The notes: a model not told the origin generated them from the sequence alone. A stretch of DNA of 64,000 nt from Chitinophagaceae bacterium (GCA_947380905.1 CANCSS010000003.1:1-64000); one strand, 5' to 3'; positions 5,667-15,550 are shown, counted from the first letter of the stretch. Program-made: numbers and translations.

Positions 5667-6572
5667 ATGAATAAAAGTCTTTTGATAATAGTAGTAGCTT
5701 TTATAGCAATGAATACAAATGCTCAATTTAAAGATCCAGAGCAAAAAATAATGAATGCAGAAGCTAGAAAAGGAGTGGGAGGTAACTTCATTAAATTAAG
5801 TGATGGTATTACCCATTATGAAAAAGAAGGTATTGCAAAAAATGGTGTTGTAATACTTGTTCATGGTTTTAGTGTACCTTATTTTATTTGGGACGGTTTT
5901 TTTGAAAATTTAGTAAAGGAAGGATTTCAAGTAATTAGATATGACGAATATGGTAGAGGGTATTCGGATAGGCTCAATAAAGAATACACATCAACAGTTT
6001 ATTCTCAACAAATATTTGATTTAATTAAAGGACTATCAATTAAAATGCCAGTAAATTTAATTGGGGTTTCTTTTGGAGGAATTGTAAGTACAAATTTCAC
6101 CTTAACCTATCCAACCCTAGTTAAAAAGCTCGTTTTAATAGACCCAGCAGCTGGTAGAAGTACTATTACTCTAACAGAGCAGGCATTAGATGAAATGATG
6201 GGAATTAACTCTGAAAAAAGAGCGCTTGGTCAATTAGATGATTTTAAATATCCAGCAAATTTCCCCAACTGGGTTAGCCATTACAAAGTACAAATGCAAT
6301 ATAAGGGTACACGAAAAGCTTTAGTCTCAACACTTTTCCATTATGATTCAATACCTAATTTAGATCGATATAAAAGCTTACAAAATTTACAAAAATCAAC
6401 TTTATTAATATGGGGTACAGAAGATCATGCCGTACCATATAACTATAGCGATTCTATAAGATCGGTATTAAATGTTCAGTTCTTATCTGTTTCAGATGCT
6501 GGACATTTGCCTTATCTTGAAAAACCAACATTGGTTAACAAGAAGGTGGTAAGCTTCTTAAAATGGAATTGA
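5667..6572 (+). CDS. Secreted alpha/beta-fold hydrolase
   Basis: This 301-residue protein has an N-terminal signal peptide (MNKSLLIIVVAFIAMNTNAQ), so it is periplasmic or exported. The alpha/beta hydrolase fold is complete: oxyanion HG at 66-67 (LVHGFSVP), nucleophile elbow GVSFGG with Ser135, acid Asp253 (WGTEDHAVP) and His280 (DAGHLPYLEKP). It resembles epoxide-hydrolase/haloperoxidase-type esterases; the substrate is unknown. ATG 5667 is preferred over a TTG at 5646, which overlaps the -7 box. It is a monocistronic unit before a TonB receptor gene. Confidence 0.88.
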   Translation: MNKSLLIIVVAFIAMNTNAQFKDPEQKIMNAEARKGVGGNFIKLSDGITHYEKEGIAKNGVVILVHGFSVPYFIWDGFFENLVKEGFQVIRYDEYGRGYSDRLNKEYTSTVYSQQIFDLIKGLSIKMPVNLIGVSFGGIVSTNFTLTYPTLVKKLVLIDPAAGRSTITLTEQALDEMMGINSEKRALGQLDDFKYPANFPNWVSHYKVQMQYKGTRKALVSTLFHYDSIPNLDRYKSLQNLQKSTLLIWGTEDHAVPYNYSDSIRSVLNVQFLSVSDAGHLPYLEKPTLVNKKVVSFLKWN

Positions 6573-6702
6573 TGAGCTATTAAATTTATTTTTTTATAAT
6601 TGTTTAAACAAAACATTGCTGAATTAGTTTAAAAACAGTTAATTTTTTGTTTTATTTATTAATAGTAGTGAATAACATATTAAAATAAAGTTAATAAAGT
6701 TA

Positions 6703-6710
6703 TACTTTTG
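6703..6710 (+). promoter_or_regulatory. -7 box for TonB receptor gene
   Basis: TACTTTTG fits TAnnTTTG and lies only 3 bp before ATG 6714, which would make the message leaderless or nearly so. Confidence 0.4.
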
Positions 6711-6713
6711 CAA

Positions 6714-9032
6714 ATGCTATTAATTAATAGAAAATGCCTTTTCTTACTCATCTTATTTATTATTGGAGTTACTCAATCAATTCAGGCGCAAGAAAAGACT
6801 ACCGTAAACGGAACTGTAAAAGATAAACTAAGCGGTGAATCTATTATTGGTGCAGTAATTAAGATTGATCAACTTGCTAACGTAGTTGTAACTTCAAATG
6901 AATATGGATTTTTTGCAATTTCGTTACCAAAAGGTAAATATGATTTAAGAATTAGTTTTGTCGGGTTTGAAGAAAAAAAGGTTCCAATTTCTTTAAATGG
7001 GCCTTTGTCTATTTCGATTTTTTTAGAAAGCAAGAATCAACTTGCAGAAGTTGTGGTAGAATCAAAGAGAAAGGATGATAATTTGATTAAAGCCCAGATG
7101 GGAACGGAGACCCTAAATATGAAGTCCATTAGTAAGGTGCCCGTAATATTTGGTGAAAAAGATGTTTTAAAAACAATCCAATTACTTCCAGGTGTAAAAT
7201 CTGCTGGTGAAGGGAATAGTGGTTTTTATGTAAGGGGCGGGGCGGCAGATCAAAATTTAATATTGCTTGATGAAGCACCAGTCTATAATGCATCTCATTT
7301 ATTGGGATTTTTTAGCACGTTCAATAGTGACGCCATAAAAGATGCTACCTTAATTAAAGGCAACGCGCCTGCACAGTATGGCGGCAGGTTATCCTCGGTA
7401 TTGGATGTAAAGATGAAAGAAGGAAATAATAAACATTATACTGTTAATGGCGGACTTGGTTTAATTAGCAGCAGATTAAGTATAGAAGGGCCTATTCAAG
7501 AAGATAAATCTTCATTTATTTTATCTGGTAGAAGAACTTATGCTGACGTTTTTTTAAAGGCAAGTGATAAATTTAAGGATAACATTTTATACTTCTATGA
7601 TTTTAATGCAAAAGCAAACTATATAATAAACGAAAAAAATAGAATTTATTTTTCTGGTTATTTTGGTAAAGATGAATTGGGTTTAGGGAGTAGTTTTGGA
7701 ATTAATTGGGGCAATAAAACAGGAACTGTTCGTTGGAATAGAGTTATTAATAATAAATTATTTTTAAATACTTCCTTTATATATAGCGACTATAGTTATA
7801 CTGTTGGTTTAAAAAATGGCGAAACTAACTTTAATGTTAATTCAAATATTAAGGACGCAAATATTAAGCAAGACTATACATTTTATATGAATCCAAAAAA
7901 TACTATTCGTTTTGGTTTCAATTCTATTTTACATACCATCACGCCAAGCATTTTTAGCGGTACAGTAAACAATAGCGTAAATAAAGTGGGGCGAAATGGG
8001 CTTGAGAACGCTGTCTATTTTAATAATAATTTTAAAGCCAATCAGCAACTCACATTTGACTATGGATTCAGGGCATCTGCTTATTCAATTATGGGTGGCG
8101 ATGTTTACAATTTATACAATGGCAATGAAAAAACTTCGTCTATTTTATTACAAAAGAATTCTTTCGGTAAAACTTACCTTAATCTCGAACCAAGATTCAC
8201 AAGTAATTATAGGATAAATGATTTTAGCAGCGTAAAAATAGCGTATGCTCGAAATGTGCAGCATTTACATTTGCTAAGCAATTCCACTGCTTCAAGTCCT
8301 TCTGACCAATGGATTGGAGATTCCTATAATATTAGACCTGAATTAGCGGATCAAACTAGTATTGGGTACACTAGGAATTTAAAAAATAATACCTATGAGC
8401 TTGGGGCGGAACTATATTATAAGGAAATGCAAAACCAATTAGATTATAAAGATGGGACCAATATTAATACTATTGCAGATGTGGAAAGTGCCTTATTATA
8501 TGGTATAGGCCGTGCCTATGGTTTTGAATTATTGGCAAAAAAGAAAACCGGAATACTTTCTGGATGGATAAGTTATACTTTGTCTAAAACAGAAAGAAAG
8601 ATTGAGGGTATTAACGGGGGTAATTGGTACAATGCTAAGCAAGATAGAACACATGATATTTCTATTGTAACTATTGTCGAACTTAATCCAAAATGGTCAG
8701 TTTCTGGTGTATTTGTGTACAATACTGGCAATGCGGTTACCTTTCCTACAGGTAAATATTCTTTGGGAGGGCAAACAATTTACCAATATGCCAATCGTAA
8801 CACTAACAGAATGCCAACGTATCATAGACTTGATTTAAGTGTTACTTATGAAAATAGGGATAGAAAAAAACATGAAACCTCTTGGAACTTTAGCTTATAC
8901 AATGTTTATGGAAGAGAAAATGCTTATAGAATATCATTCCAAGATGACCCCTTAGATAATACAAAAACCCAAATTGTTCAAACAGCATTATTTAGATGGG
9001 TTCCAAGTGTCACCTATAATTTTAAATTTTAA
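6714..9032 (+). CDS. TonB-dependent outer-membrane receptor (DUF4249-coupled)
   Basis: This receptor of about 772 residues has a signal peptide ending near QSIQAQ. A carboxypeptidase-regulatory-like beta-sandwich follows (about 27-110, VNGTVKDKLSGESIIGAVI...). Next is a TonB plug with the block GFYVRGGAADQNLILLDEAP and QYGGRLSSVLDVKMKEG, then a C-terminal 22-strand-type barrel ending in aromatic VTYNFKF. It imports an unknown ligand across the outer membrane with TonB energy. It is co-transcribed with a DUF4249 lipoprotein gene through a TAATG overlap, a common receptor/lipoprotein pairing in Bacteroidota. The ATG at 6714 is chosen over an upstream in-frame TTG. Confidence 0.92.
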   Translation: MLLINRKCLFLLILFIIGVTQSIQAQEKTTVNGTVKDKLSGESIIGAVIKIDQLANVVVTSNEYGFFAISLPKGKYDLRISFVGFEEKKVPISLNGPLSISIFLESKNQLAEVVVESKRKDDNLIKAQMGTETLNMKSISKVPVIFGEKDVLKTIQLLPGVKSAGEGNSGFYVRGGAADQNLILLDEAPVYNASHLLGFFSTFNSDAIKDATLIKGNAPAQYGGRLSSVLDVKMKEGNNKHYTVNGGLGLISSRLSIEGPIQEDKSSFILSGRRTYADVFLKASDKFKDNILYFYDFNAKANYIINEKNRIYFSGYFGKDELGLGSSFGINWGNKTGTVRWNRVINNKLFLNTSFIYSDYSYTVGLKNGETNFNVNSNIKDANIKQDYTFYMNPKNTIRFGFNSILHTITPSIFSGTVNNSVNKVGRNGLENAVYFNNNFKANQQLTFDYGFRASAYSIMGGDVYNLYNGNEKTSSILLQKNSFGKTYLNLEPRFTSNYRINDFSSVKIAYARNVQHLHLLSNSTASSPSDQWIGDSYNIRPELADQTSIGYTRNLKNNTYELGAELYYKEMQNQLDYKDGTNINTIADVESALLYGIGRAYGFELLAKKKTGILSGWISYTLSKTERKIEGINGGNWYNAKQDRTHDISIVTIVELNPKWSVSGVFVYNTGNAVTFPTGKYSLGGQTIYQYANRNTNRMPTYHRLDLSVTYENRDRKKHETSWNFSLYNVYGRENAYRISFQDDPLDNTKTQIVQTALFRWVPSVTYNFKF

Positions 9033-9838
9033 TGAAGTTACATTTCAATATAGTTATCTATTTATATTGTTTAATTATGCTTTTTACGAGCTGTGATAAA
9101 ATAATTACACTTCCATTTACAGATAATGATTCTAGGGTTATAATTGAAGCCAACATAACAGATCAATCTGGACCTTATATAGTAAAGCTTTCAAGATCTA
9201 TTAATATTGACCAATCTAATATATACCCTGTTATTGACAATGGGACTGTTATTATTTCCGATAATACGGGTGTCAAGGATACACTAAAATATTCAAGTGT
9301 AGGAATTTACAAGACAAAATTAATTCGTGGGGTGTATGGAAGAACCTATTCTTTAGAGGTTACAGTAGATGGCAAAAAGTATACAGCACAAAGCACAATG
9401 CCAGATAAAGTAAATTTAGATAGCCTAAGAATCAATACTTTTCCAATAAATGGTAAAAATCAATACAGCATCATTCCTGTTTTTACGGACCCTTTAGAAC
9501 TAGGCAATAGTTATCGTTTCATTCAACAGATTAACGACACTTTGGATAATAATTATAATATATTCAACGATAATTTGAACAATGGGAAAATAAATCAACG
9601 ACCATTAGGCCCCCCAAAAAAAGATATTTCAATTAAAAATTTCGATATTATTACAGTAGAAATGCAATGTATAACTACATCCGCTCAATTGTATTATTTT
9701 ACCCTTAGTCAACAAAGTGGAGCAGGGCCTGGTGGAGGAACAGCACCAACCAATCCGCCTAATAATATTGTTGGCGGGGCGCTAGGGCTATTTTCGGCCC
9801 ATACTTCTCAAACTAAAACAATTCGAATACCAAATTGA
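9032..9838 (+). CDS. DUF4249 outer-membrane lipoprotein
   Basis: This 268-residue lipoprotein has a lipobox (IMLFTSC, Cys21). The fold is beta-rich and the C-terminal signature NNIVGGALGLFSAHTSQTKT is typical of DUF4249. These proteins are encoded next to TonB receptors and are thought to be surface partners, an analogue of SusD; this is inference from context. The start codon overlaps the receptor stop codon by one base. No adjacent enzyme gene gives a clue to the ligand. Confidence 0.88.
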   Translation: MKLHFNIVIYLYCLIMLFTSCDKIITLPFTDNDSRVIIEANITDQSGPYIVKLSRSINIDQSNIYPVIDNGTVIISDNTGVKDTLKYSSVGIYKTKLIRGVYGRTYSLEVTVDGKKYTAQSTMPDKVNLDSLRINTFPINGKNQYSIIPVFTDPLELGNSYRFIQQINDTLDNNYNIFNDNLNNGKINQRPLGPPKKDISIKNFDIITVEMQCITTSAQLYYFTLSQQSGAGPGGGTAPTNPPNNIVGGALGLFSAHTSQTKTIRIPN

Positions 9839-9912
9839 TCTACAAACCCTGAGCAAGGAATGAATATACAACTAGGGCATATCATGTTACAGATATAGAT
9901 AAACTTACTAAT

Positions 9913-10452
9913 TTAGATTGGCTTTTTTAAAATATACATGCCTCTATATTCTTGTTTCATTAAATGAAAAGTAGCATCCGATAATCTAAAAGAACCTACT
10001 AACTCATAGCCCATTTTTGCATAAAATTGCATAGCCAATTGGGCGGTATCCATGGCCTTTAAAAAAATATATCTTTTTTGATAGGATTTAGCAATGTCAA
10101 AAACAAAATTCATTAAGTAAGTTCCTAGCCCCTTGTTCACAGCTTTGGTATCTATATAAATTCTTTCTAATTCAATACCCTCTTTTTTATCGCCACCTTC
10201 TATGGCTGCATCAATATTAATTTTTAAGTAACCTACTGGCTTATTATTTATATAGGCTATATAATGCAAACAGTTTTCATCTTCTATTTCACTTTTAATT
10301 TTTGAAACTGGATATGCAAATTCATTAATATACCAATCCATTCCACCTACTAACCATAAATGTGCATAATGATGTACATAAATACTTTTAGCCAAACTAC
10401 TTAAAGCTTCGGCGGATCTGCTATCAATTTTTTTTATTTCTATTAATTCCAA
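9913..10452 (-). CDS. GNAT-family N-acetyltransferase
   Basis: This 179-residue protein has the GNAT fold throughout. The central strands are HYIAYINNKPVGYLKI (63-78) and ELERIYID (95-102), acetyl-CoA loop VNKGLGTYL is at 105-113, and the C-terminal pattern is ...FYAKMGYELVGS. The start appears to be TTG at 10452, because an in-frame stop lies four codons upstream and the next Met (residue 39) would remove the first strand. It is most like the spermidine/diamine-type or uncharacterised GNATs; the substrate is unknown. It lies 22 bp downstream of the amidohydrolase gene on the same strand. Confidence 0.85.
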   Translation of the reverse strand: MELIEIKKIDSRSAEALSSLAKSIYVHHYAHLWLVGGMDWYINEFAYPVSKIKSEIEDENCLHYIAYINNKPVGYLKINIDAAIEGGDKKEGIELERIYIDTKAVNKGLGTYLMNFVFDIAKSYQKRYIFLKAMDTAQLAMQFYAKMGYELVGSFRLSDATFHLMKQEYRGMYILKKPI

Positions 10453-10474
10453 TGCTGCTAATTATTATCTTTTT

Positions 10475-12361
10475 CTATTTGTCGAAATTGCCATTTTTTC
10501 TTAGCACATTTACCTTTAACGGTATCCCACTTTTTATAACCATTATTGGTTTTTCAATGGTGTTTAAATCTTGAATTGGGTTTGTATTGTAAATCACTAA
10601 ATTAGCGATTTTACCTGATGCGATTGAACCGTACATTTTTTCAATTTTTAAATTAACAGCTGCATCTATAGTTGCAGATTGCAATGCTTTTAAATTACCC
10701 ATTCCATTATTTGCAAATAATTTAATTTCACGATGAAGTGTACTAACACCTGCCGCCACATCAGTACCTGGTAATAATTTTACACCCATTTTTTCATATA
10801 ATTGAATTTCAGTATTAATTTCTTTTTGAAATATTTTAAAATCATCTAATGACCATTTTACACCAAATCTAGAAATTCGATCTTGAAGCGCTTCAGACCA
10901 ATTAGCTGCCTCATCGTCAATTAAATTTAAGGGTGTTTTAAAAGGTCTACTACCTAATTCACCCCAGGCCATTGTTGGGTCAAACCACCCTTTAGCTGCA
11001 ACAAGAGCTTCAATACTATTTTTATTTCCATCCATAGAAAGGTAATGACTAAAATTATTCATACCACAGGTTAAGGCATATTCTATTGATACATTATTTG
11101 GCAAATGCCCTGCCATTAAAAAATTTCTTTTTTTAGCTTCAATTCCAATAAATTTTAAAGTAGAAGAATCAACTGCTCCATAAATTTTAAATCCACTTAA
11201 TTTTAAACTATCAAAATAGGCAGCTACTTTTTTGACTTCGTCTTCTGTATTAATTTGTATATTTCCAAAAGAACCTTTTGCCTTACCATCAATTAAACCA
11301 AATAAAAATAAATCTACGCCAATATTTTTCTTTTTATCAATTGCATTTCTAAGTTGTACTTTTATTTCTAAGTCACCACCCATTTCTCTTGCTGAAGTAA
11401 CCCCACCAGATAACATATTTATTAATTGATTTGGATAGTAAATATGTGCATGCATATCGAATAAGCCAGGGGAGACAACCTTACCTTTAATATCAATTGT
11501 TTTAATATTCTTATTTATATAATAACTTACAGGATGCATATTTTTAATATATCCATTTTCAATTAAGATGGCAGTATCGCTACTTAATCTTCCATTCATT
11601 ATATCCAAAACCTTCGCATTTTTTAATATATATTTATTCTCTTTCCATAGTGTCGCTTCCTTTTCTATAGCAGAATTATAGGTCATTTCATTAATTAACA
11701 TTCTATTTTTCAATATTGGCAAAAAGCTTTCCCAATCTTGATCAACAATATCTGATGCTCCATTTAATATTGCAATAATTTTATATTTCTTATCACATAA
11801 AACATAAATATTACCTAGTCCAGACGCTAATATATATGTTTTTAATTTCTGACTTTTTAATGTAATATCTTTTGCAATTTTTATTTCAATGTTTCTTTTA
11901 TTAACACCATCAAATACACATAAATAATTTTTCTTTCCCAAAAATTCCCACTTTTCAATGATCAGTTTGTAGCTTAGTGGGCTACTCATATTTATTGCTA
12001 AATTGATTGTGGTATCTTTAAAGGTGTTAACAAGTGAATCATTTTCAAATACTGATAAATTCCCTCCTCTATTGATAATTCTAATTGATGGAGGTAGCGT
12101 CCTTCCTGAGATAACTTTATATGAAAAATCACTTTGATCATTAGAATTTGAATAATTAAAATGTTCTTCTAATTCCCATATTCTGTCAAATCCATGAGAT
12201 TTAGAACTGATCGTTGTTGAATTATCATTTTTTAAAATAGAATAATCAAAACTTTGTATATAATTATTAAATACGTATTTTTTTAATCTATAATCAGAAT
12301 TTTGAGCGTGACAAAATAATGACACTATCATTATATTAAGAATAAGAATAAGATTTTTCAT
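10475..12361 (-). CDS. Secreted amidohydrolase (imidazolonepropionase-like)
   Basis: This protein has about 628 residues. The signal peptide (MKNLILILNIMIVSLFCHAQ) starts at ATG 12361; 12 extra upstream residues are possible. Residues ~20-240 form an unrecognised beta-rich N-terminal region. The amidohydrolase barrel follows, with the metal motif HAH at 304-306 (GLFDMHAH), later histidines in AGHLPN and NFSHYL, and Asp in LLPGTDVA. The C-terminus carries the composite beta domain (GSIASGKIANLVIYNTNPI). The family includes imidazolonepropionase and prolidase-like peptidases; the substrate is unknown. The gene stands alone except for a downstream GNAT gene. Confidence 0.85.
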   Translation of the reverse strand: MKNLILILNIMIVSLFCHAQNSDYRLKKYVFNNYIQSFDYSILKNDNSTTISSKSHGFDRIWELEEHFNYSNSNDQSDFSYKVISGRTLPPSIRIINRGGNLSVFENDSLVNTFKDTTINLAINMSSPLSYKLIIEKWEFLGKKNYLCVFDGVNKRNIEIKIAKDITLKSQKLKTYILASGLGNIYVLCDKKYKIIAILNGASDIVDQDWESFLPILKNRMLINEMTYNSAIEKEATLWKENKYILKNAKVLDIMNGRLSSDTAILIENGYIKNMHPVSYYINKNIKTIDIKGKVVSPGLFDMHAHIYYPNQLINMLSGGVTSAREMGGDLEIKVQLRNAIDKKKNIGVDLFLFGLIDGKAKGSFGNIQINTEDEVKKVAAYFDSLKLSGFKIYGAVDSSTLKFIGIEAKKRNFLMAGHLPNNVSIEYALTCGMNNFSHYLSMDGNKNSIEALVAAKGWFDPTMAWGELGSRPFKTPLNLIDDEAANWSEALQDRISRFGVKWSLDDFKIFQKEINTEIQLYEKMGVKLLPGTDVAAGVSTLHREIKLFANNGMGNLKALQSATIDAAVNLKIEKMYGSIASGKIANLVIYNTNPIQDLNTIEKPIMVIKSGIPLKVNVLRKNGNFDK

Positions 12362-12456
12362 AAATTGAATTATTGTTTGCAAGTTTAAAATAAACAATAT
12401 ATTTGAAATACATCAAAATAACAGTTTTACTTTAATTTTTAATTTAAAGAAAACTT

Positions 12457-12559
12457 TGTAGGAGAGAAATATAACCTTGAAATCGAGTCTAAATGTATGG
12501 TTTTGTTTTGCTACATCAAAATAAAGAACTTAGGGCAAATTATTATACGAATGCTACAA
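12457..12559 (+). repeat. Possible decayed boundary repeat copy F
   Basis: The order GTAGGAGAGAAATATAACC, TGAAATCGAG, then TTAGGGCAAAT and TGCTACA loosely follows the landmarks of copies A and C, which end GGGTTCAAAT...CGCTACA. The similarity is weak and needs alignment. Confidence 0.25.
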
Positions 12560-12566
12560 GGGAATA

Positions 12567-12600
12567 AAAAACCACTTACAATAATTTGTAAGTGGTTTTT
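12567..12600 (-). terminator. Terminator after SnoaL-like gene
   Basis: A perfect 15-bp stem (AAAAACCACTTACAA at 12567-12581 and its complement at 12586-12600) with a TAAT loop. It is A/T-flanked and so bidirectional, and it lies downstream of the minus-strand gene ending at 12654. Confidence 0.75.
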
Positions 12601-12653
12601 TAAAGCCCCCCCTTTACTATAAGGAAACTTAAGTTTACTAATTTAGTTAGATT

Positions 12654-13139
12654 TTATTTAGCAATGATCCCTATTTGTTGCATAAAATCAAGATTATCCA
12701 TAAAATCTTGCTCTTCTGCAATTTTGCCATCTTTCATTTTAGCAATCGTACAACCAATTACGTCCACATCTTTGCCGGTTGCAGGAATTCCAAAAAATGT
12801 TCCTGTGTGTTTTCCTTTAAATTGCCAATATTTCACCAATTTATCTCCATCAGCAAATATTTCTTTTACAATAAATTTTCTTTCTGAAAATCCTACTACA
12901 TAATTTTCATAATAGGCTTTTGCATTAGCCTTGCCTTTTACCTCTGGTACGGTATGCAATACAGCATTTTCTACATAAGCTGAATCTAAAATGTTGGTTC
13001 GCCCTTCGTTGATGGCTACTGCCCAAACATGTGAATAATACTCAATATTATTTTTACTTAATACGGCATTTTTGTCATTTTCAGATTTGCATGATACGAG
13101 TGCCGAAATCAAACAAAGTGCTAAGATTGTCTTTTTCAA
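12654..13139 (-). CDS. SnoaL-like (NTF2-fold) ester cyclase-type lipoprotein
   Basis: This 161-residue lipoprotein has a lipobox LISALVSC (Cys17). The C-terminal half carries the SnoaL pattern HTGTFFGIPATGKDVDVIGC then KMKDGKIAEEQDFMD, typical of the polyketide-cyclase-like ester cyclase group of the NTF2 superfamily. The real reaction is unknown; many members are binding proteins. The start is TTG (13137-13139): an in-frame TAA two codons upstream excludes an earlier start, and no ATG precedes the signal peptide. It is one of seven NTF2-like secreted proteins in the window. Confidence 0.85.
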   Translation of the reverse strand: MKKTILALCLISALVSCKSENDKNAVLSKNNIEYYSHVWAVAINEGRTNILDSAYVENAVLHTVPEVKGKANAKAYYENYVVGFSERKFIVKEIFADGDKLVKYWQFKGKHTGTFFGIPATGKDVDVIGCTIAKMKDGKIAEEQDFMDNLDFMQQIGIIAK

Positions 13140-13264
13140 ATTTTATTGTTTTGTTGAATTTTAAAAATAATCTAATTATGCTGATTGAGGTAAACCCCCC
13201 TCTATTTGTATACTATTCGTTGAGATCTTTTTTCTACTAACCTAATCTATTGAAAATTAGTATA

Positions 13265-14443
13265 TTAAATGACGTTTTCAATATATTTATAACCACTGCC
13301 AGTATTTAAAAGTAATACTCGATCCTCTTTGCTAACCACATTCATGTTTTTTAATTTATTTAATGCCATAAATGTTGCCGCACCTTCGGGTGAGATTAAT
13401 ACACCTTCTTTTTTACTAAATAAATGTACTGTTTCTTTTATTTTTTCCTCTTGTATTGTACAAATTTCACCCTCCGATTCTTTAATGACATTAAGCATTA
13501 AATCCATGCCAAAAGGATAGGGTACCGCCAAGCCATTTGCAATAGAAGCTTCTGGCTTGAAATGTTCTTTCCAATTATGTGGGTTAGTAAGTGCTTCTTG
13601 TATTGGCGCACAAGTTGAAGATTGTACAGCAATCATTTTAGGTAATTTATTTTTTATCCAACCTATTTTAATCAATTCTTTAAATGCTTTCCAAATACCA
13701 ATTAATCCAGTTCCTCCGCCGGCAGGATAAAATATAAAGTCAGGTAAATCCCAGTCAAAATATTCTGCAATTTCATAGCCCATTATTTTTTTACCTTCTA
13801 ATCGATAAGGTTCTTTTAGAGTTGACATATCAAAATAATCTCCATCTTTATTTAATTGCTTTGCTTTATTACCACAATCATTTATTAATCCATCGACTAA
13901 AATTATTTTCGCTCCATATATTTCGCATTCATCTTTAAATACTTTTGGAGTATGTCTTGGCATGATGATAGTAGCCTCAATTCCAGCTTTTGTACTATAG
14001 GCAGCCATTGCACCTCCTGCATTACCTGCAGTTGGTATAATACATTTTTGAATTCCTAGTTCTTTTAGTTTAGATATGGCAACACTTAAACCTCTTGCTT
14101 TAAAAGAACCTGTAGGATTTCCAGATTCATCTTTTAAATAGAGATGTTCTACATTCACCAATTCGCCTACTTTTTCAATTTTTGTAATAGGGGTTAAACC
14201 TTCACCTAGTGAAACTATATGCTTGGTATCTAAGATGGGCAAAAAACAACGGTACTTCCAAATTGATTGCCCATTAGTATTTAAAATATTTTTTGATATA
14301 TCCTCTCGTAAATGATAGGAAAAAACAAGGGGTTTTTCGCAACAGGTTGCAAAAGTTTGAACTTCTTTAAAATTGTATCCTTGACCACATTTTGAACAAG
14401 ATAGATTTTCTACAAGTGACCCACTATTATAGCTGTAATTCAT
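13265..14443 (-). CDS. thrC: Threonine synthase
   Basis: This 392-residue PLP enzyme converts O-phosphohomoserine to threonine. An N-terminal Cys cluster (Cys16, Cys19, Cys34, Cys35), as in a rubredoxin-like ribbon, precedes the fold-type II domain. Lys115 in GSFKARG is the Schiff-base lysine. A PTAGNAGGAMAAYSTKAG block and the phosphate-binding loop PAGGGTGLIG follow. The architecture is the shorter, Thermus-like class. A LysR regulator gene lies 65 bp upstream on the same strand. A cysteate synthase or another threonine-synthase-like lyase is an alternative, because hom and thrB are not nearby. Confidence 0.85.
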   Translation of the reverse strand: MNYSYNSGSLVENLSCSKCGQGYNFKEVQTFATCCEKPLVFSYHLREDISKNILNTNGQSIWKYRCFLPILDTKHIVSLGEGLTPITKIEKVGELVNVEHLYLKDESGNPTGSFKARGLSVAISKLKELGIQKCIIPTAGNAGGAMAAYSTKAGIEATIIMPRHTPKVFKDECEIYGAKIILVDGLINDCGNKAKQLNKDGDYFDMSTLKEPYRLEGKKIMGYEIAEYFDWDLPDFIFYPAGGGTGLIGIWKAFKELIKIGWIKNKLPKMIAVQSSTCAPIQEALTNPHNWKEHFKPEASIANGLAVPYPFGMDLMLNVIKESEGEICTIQEEKIKETVHLFSKKEGVLISPEGAATFMALNKLKNMNVVSKEDRVLLLNTGSGYKYIENVI

Positions 14444-14508
14444 CCCGCAAAAGTAGAACAGATAAGATAACTAAAATAATTGATTTAATTATAAGCCATA
14501 ACTTTATG

Positions 14509-15405
14509 TTATAAAGAATCTTGACAAAATTTAATAAAAATTTTATTTATGTCATTGTTCTCTGAGCCGTGTCTTTGAATAAAATAGAAATCTCGAAATA
14601 TTTTTAATCCTTCAATTTTTACAACTTGTAATTCTCCATTTTCAATTTCTTTTAAAATTGCACCCTTTGGTAAAAAACCTAAACAGGTATCTACTTTTAA
14701 GAAATTTTTTAATGCTTCCGTACCACTTAGCCTAACAGTCACATTTAAGTCGCTCATTTTTATTCCATTACTCCTTAAATTTTCTTTAAGCGCTTCCAGC
14801 GTACCAGAACCTTGTTCTCTTAATACAACTGGTAATCCTACGATATCTTTAATTTTTATATTTTTCTTACTAGCTATAAAACTCTCTTTACTACAAACTG
14901 CAACTACTTCATCTGATAAAAATGGTTTATACAATAGGGTAGATTTATTTTTGCGACCTTCTACTATTCCAATGTCAATTTCTTCATTTAGCAATGCGTT
15001 TATAATAGTGTCGGTATTTCTGTTTAATAAACTTATATTGATATTAGAAAATTCATGATGAAATTTTGATAATATCTTAGGAAGAATATACAAAGCAACT
15101 GTTGTACTAGCGCCAAGATTTAATTCACCTTTTGCATTTGTTTTGTTATGTATAACGCTAATTTGATATTCTAAAAATGATTCTATTCTTTTTGCCTCTT
15201 TTATTTGATTGAATAATATTATTCCTCCTTCAGTTAATCTTATACTATTTCCATTTCTTTCAAATAATGGGATTTTGTAGTAAGCCTCAAGTGCTTTTAT
15301 ATGTTTACTTATTGCAGGTTGACTAATAAAAAGAATTTGACTAGCTTTTGAAAAACTTAGATTCAATGCTACTTCGTAAAAAACCTCATGTCTAGTTGAT
15401 AGCAT
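14509..15405 (-). CDS. LysR-family transcriptional regulator
   Basis: This 298-residue regulator has an N-terminal winged HTH (residues ~3-60, FSKASQILFISQPAISKHIK) and a type 2 periplasmic-binding-protein-like effector domain (about 90-295). It resembles CysB/CbbR-type LysR proteins that sense small metabolites. The gene precedes thrC on the same strand, so regulation of thrC or autoregulation is plausible, although LysR genes more often control a divergent unit. A -7 box lies about 38 bp upstream. Confidence 0.92.
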   Translation of the reverse strand: MLSTRHEVFYEVALNLSFSKASQILFISQPAISKHIKALEAYYKIPLFERNGNSIRLTEGGIILFNQIKEAKRIESFLEYQISVIHNKTNAKGELNLGASTTVALYILPKILSKFHHEFSNINISLLNRNTDTIINALLNEEIDIGIVEGRKNKSTLLYKPFLSDEVVAVCSKESFIASKKNIKIKDIVGLPVVLREQGSGTLEALKENLRSNGIKMSDLNVTVRLSGTEALKNFLKVDTCLGFLPKGAILKEIENGELQVVKIEGLKIFRDFYFIQRHGSENNDINKIFIKFCQDSL

Positions 15406-15442
15406 TTTTATATTTTTTTATACCTAAGGAATTTAGATTTTT

Positions 15443-15450
15443 CAAAATTA
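15443..15450 (-). promoter_or_regulatory. -7 box for LysR gene
   Basis: On the minus strand the sequence reads TAATTTTG, matching TAnnTTTG, 38 bp before the ATG at 15405. Confidence 0.4.
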
Positions 15451-15501
15451 GGTTATTTATATTGTCTTAATATTTCAATTTCGTTTTTAAGAATAATTCC
15501 A

Positions 15502-15550
15502 TTGTGTGATGAAAATGCCCTGAAATCATCTTTGCTATATGAAAACCAGT
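15502..15550 (+). repeat. Decayed boundary repeat copy E
   Basis: TTGTGTGATGAAAATGCCCT followed by GAAATC matches the head of the boundary repeat (TGTGTGAGGAAAACACCCCC, GAATTC) with several changes. The tRNA half is not recognisable. Confidence 0.45.

Noticed and set aside
13265..14443. Riboswitch or attenuator controlling threonine synthase
   Set aside because: The 65-bp gap between the LysR and thrC genes shows no stable hairpin series or Thr/Ile-rich leader peptide.
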